8,324 nucleotides of DNA, taken from the NCBI RefSeq assembly GCF_000966975.1, contig NZ_JZWV01000194.1:1-8324 (forward strand). The letters run 5' to 3'. Origin of the DNA: Streptomyces katrae (GTDB lineage Bacteria > Actinomycetota > Actinomycetes > Streptomycetales > Streptomycetaceae). Below the pieces are notes generated by a model that did not search any database, was not told the origin of the DNA, and saw only the letters and a program-made list of their open reading frames with translations. Position 1 is the first letter of the stretch. Each line of letters starts with the position of its first letter. Positions 5,351 through 8,324 of the stretch are shown piece after piece. The position numbers and the translations under genes are program-made.

Positions 5351-7147
5351 TTGCGCGAGTTCAGCCTTCCGGCCCTGTACGAGGTCCCGTCGGACGGGAA
5401 CCTGACGGATCTCATCCGCCGCAACGCCGCCCAGCACCCAGACACCGCCGTCATGAGCCGCAAGGCCGGCGGCCGCTGGCAGGACGTGACCGCGACGGAG
5501 TTCCTCGCCGAGGTCCGTGCCGCCGCCAAGGGCCTGATCGCCTCCGGCATCCGGCCCGGCGACCGGGTGGCCCTGATCTCGCGCACCCGCTACGAGTGGG
5601 TCCTGTTCGACTTCGCGATCTGGAGCGCCGGCGCCGTCACCGTCCCGGTGTACGAGACCAGCTCCCCGGAGCAGATCCAGTGGATCCTCGGGGACTCCGG
5701 CGCCGTCGCGGCCATCGTGGAGAGCCCGGGGCACAGCGCGAGCGTGGCGGCCCTGCGCGACCGGCTGCCGGAGCTGCGCGAGGTCTGGGAGATCGAGCAG
5801 GACGCCTTCGGCGCGCTGAAGGCCGCCGGGGCCGAGGTCCCGGACGCGGACGTGGACGCCCGCAGCTCCCTCGCGAACGCCGACGACCCGGCCACCATCG
5901 TCTACACCTCGGGCACCACCGGCCGCCCGAAGGGCTGCGTGCTGACCCACCGCAACTTCTTCGCCGAGTGCGGCAACGTCGTGGAGCGGCTGAAGCCGCT
6001 GTTCCGGACGGGCGAGTGCTCGGTGCTGCTGTTCCTCCCGGCCGCGCACGTCTTCGGGCGCCTGGTGGAGGTCGCGGCGGTCCTGGCGCCGATCCGGCTG
6101 GGCTGCGTGCCGGACATCAAGAACCTCACCGACGAGCTGCAGTCCTTCCGGCCCACGCTGATCCTCGGCGTGCCGCGCGTCTTCGAGAAGGTCTACAACT
6201 CGGCGCGCGCGAAGGCGCAGGCCGACGGCAAGGGCAGGATCTTCGACGCGGCCGCCGAGACGGCGATCGCGTACAGCCGGGCCCTGGACCTGCCCTCGGG
6301 CCCGTCCTTCGGCCTGAAGCTCAAGCACAAGATCTTCTCCAAGCTGGTCTACAGCAAGCTGCACGCCGTCCTCGGCGGGCGCGGCGAGTACGCGATCTCC
6401 GGCGGCGCCCCGCTGGGCGAGCGCCTCGGCCACTTCTTCCGCGGCATCGGCTTCACGGTCCTGGAGGGCTACGGCCTGACGGAGACCTGCGCGGCCACGG
6501 CGTTCCTCCCCTGGGACAAGCAGAAGATCGGCACGGTCGGCCAGCCGCTGCCGGGCTCGGTGCTGCGCATCGCCGACGACGGCGAGGTGCTGGTGCACGG
6601 CGAGCACGTGTTCAAGGAGTACTGGAAGAACGAGGCGGCCACCGCCGAGGCGATGTCCGACGGCTGGTTCCACACCGGTGACGTCGGCACCCTCGACGAG
6701 GACGGCTACCTGAAGATCACCGGCCGGAAGAAGGAGCTGATCGTCACGGCGGGCGGCAAGAACGTCGCCCCCGCCGTGATCGAGGACCGGATCCGGGCCC
6801 ACGCGCTGGTCGCCGAGTGCATGGTGGTCGGCGACGGCAAGCCGTTCGTGGCGGCGCTGGTCACCATCGACGAGGAGTTCCTCGGCCGGTGGGCCGCGGA
6901 GAACGGCAAGCCGGCCGGGTCGACGGCGGCGGACCTGCGGGAGGACGCGGACCTGATGGCCGCCGTCCAGAAGGCCGTGGACGACGGCAACGCGGCGGTC
7001 TCCAAGGCGGAGTCGGTGCGGAAGTTCCGCATCCTGCCGTCGCAGTTCACGGAGGAGTCGGGCCACATCACGCCGTCGCTGAAGCTCAAGCGCAATGTGG
7101 TGGCGAAGGACTTCGCGGACGAGATCGAGGCCCTGTACCGCTCCTGA
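5351..7147 (+). CDS. Long-chain fatty acid--CoA ligase (AMP-forming), FadD15-like
   Basis: Activates long-chain fatty acids to acyl-CoA through an acyl-adenylate, feeding beta-oxidation or lipid synthesis at the inner membrane face. The protein has 598 residues, usual for the FadD15/FAA1-type subfamily. The P-loop motif YTSGTTGRPKG is at 185-195; the adenine/acyl-site motif ISGGAPL and GYGLTET at 373-379; the ribose-binding Asp in HTGD (D444); the hinge region GRKKELIVTAGGKN at 458-471; and the C-terminal SLKLKR with the probable catalytic Lys (K578). All are intact. The start is TTG 5351 (reading MREFSLPALYEVPSDGNL), chosen by the AGGAG 8 nt upstream; the ATG at 5327 lacks a site. It resembles Rv2187 (fadD15) of M. 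tuberculosis, which also neighbours ArsA-like and SRPBCC genes. It is the only + strand gene here, divergent from the phosphoesterase under a candidate ECF-type promoter, and convergent with the cholesterol oxidase, with 13 bp between stops. Confidence 0.95.
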   Translation: MREFSLPALYEVPSDGNLTDLIRRNAAQHPDTAVMSRKAGGRWQDVTATEFLAEVRAAAKGLIASGIRPGDRVALISRTRYEWVLFDFAIWSAGAVTVPVYETSSPEQIQWILGDSGAVAAIVESPGHSASVAALRDRLPELREVWEIEQDAFGALKAAGAEVPDADVDARSSLANADDPATIVYTSGTTGRPKGCVLTHRNFFAECGNVVERLKPLFRTGECSVLLFLPAAHVFGRLVEVAAVLAPIRLGCVPDIKNLTDELQSFRPTLILGVPRVFEKVYNSARAKAQADGKGRIFDAAAETAIAYSRALDLPSGPSFGLKLKHKIFSKLVYSKLHAVLGGRGEYAISGGAPLGERLGHFFRGIGFTVLEGYGLTETCAATAFLPWDKQKIGTVGQPLPGSVLRIADDGEVLVHGEHVFKEYWKNEAATAEAMSDGWFHTGDVGTLDEDGYLKITGRKKELIVTAGGKNVAPAVIEDRIRAHALVAECMVVGDGKPFVAALVTIDEEFLGRWAAENGKPAGSTAADLREDADLMAAVQKAVDDGNAAVSKAESVRKFRILPSQFTEESGHITPSLKLKRNVVAKDFADEIEALYRS

Positions 7148-7156
7148 CGCGGTACT

Positions 7157-8324
<1,168 letters not shown>

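Noticed and set aside
5288..7066. 592-codon open frame on the minus strand opposite the acyl-CoA ligase
   Set aside because: It is the complement of a gene with every ligase motif intact; the translation is Arg/Asp/Leu/Val-rich with no domain. Long antisense frames are typical of this GC content.

Overview
The window looks like a piece of a Streptomyces chromosome. It is very GC-rich, codon third positions are almost all G or C, and the genes match Streptomyces families closely. The glucokinase has the residues and spacing of the well-studied Streptomyces GlkA. Gene order (ArsA-like ATPase, DUF5304-type protein, glkA) resembles the S. coelicolor glkA region around SCO2126-SCO2131, as far as I remember it. 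Eight protein genes fill almost the whole window; only one, the acyl-CoA ligase, is on the + strand.

Layout, left to right. An endonuclease/exonuclease/phosphatase-family protein (3-824, -) lies downstream of glkA and is separated from it by a strong hairpin. A probable transcription unit reading leftward follows: an ArsA-like ATPase (3573-2490), a DUF5304-type protein (2408-1929) and glkA (1866-925). A strong terminator hairpin at 3693-3716 separates this unit from an SRPBCC lipid-binding-type protein (4194-3751). Upstream of that is a metallophosphoesterase (5096-4314). A 254-bp divergent intergenic region then separates the phosphoesterase from a FadD15-like long-chain acyl-CoA synthetase (5351-7147, +). 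The last gene converges on the ligase: the C-terminal two thirds or more of a cholesterol oxidase (7161 to the window edge, -), sharing a short terminator hairpin with it.

How the genes relate. ArsA-like ATPase, SRPBCC protein and FadD15-like ligase recall Rv2184c, Rv2185c (TB16.3) and Rv2187 (fadD15) of Mycobacterium tuberculosis, so this appears to be an old actinobacterial gene neighbourhood. It probably concerns acyl-lipid handling at the membrane, and in Streptomyces it sits next to the glucose kinase that governs carbon catabolite repression. The cholesterol oxidase adds a second lipid or sterol function and may be a strain-specific neighbour.

The main unusual points are four. (1) The ArsA-like gene is broken by a 22-bp tandem duplication; deleting one copy restores a full 353-residue protein. 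(2) A 27-bp in-frame duplication in the phosphatase-family gene repeats its RID motif. (3) The divergent intergenic region carries two mirror-image ECF-sigma-type promoter matches (GGAAC-N17-CGTC) whose -35 elements form one inverted repeat. (4) The ligase start appears to be TTG, judged by its ribosome binding site.
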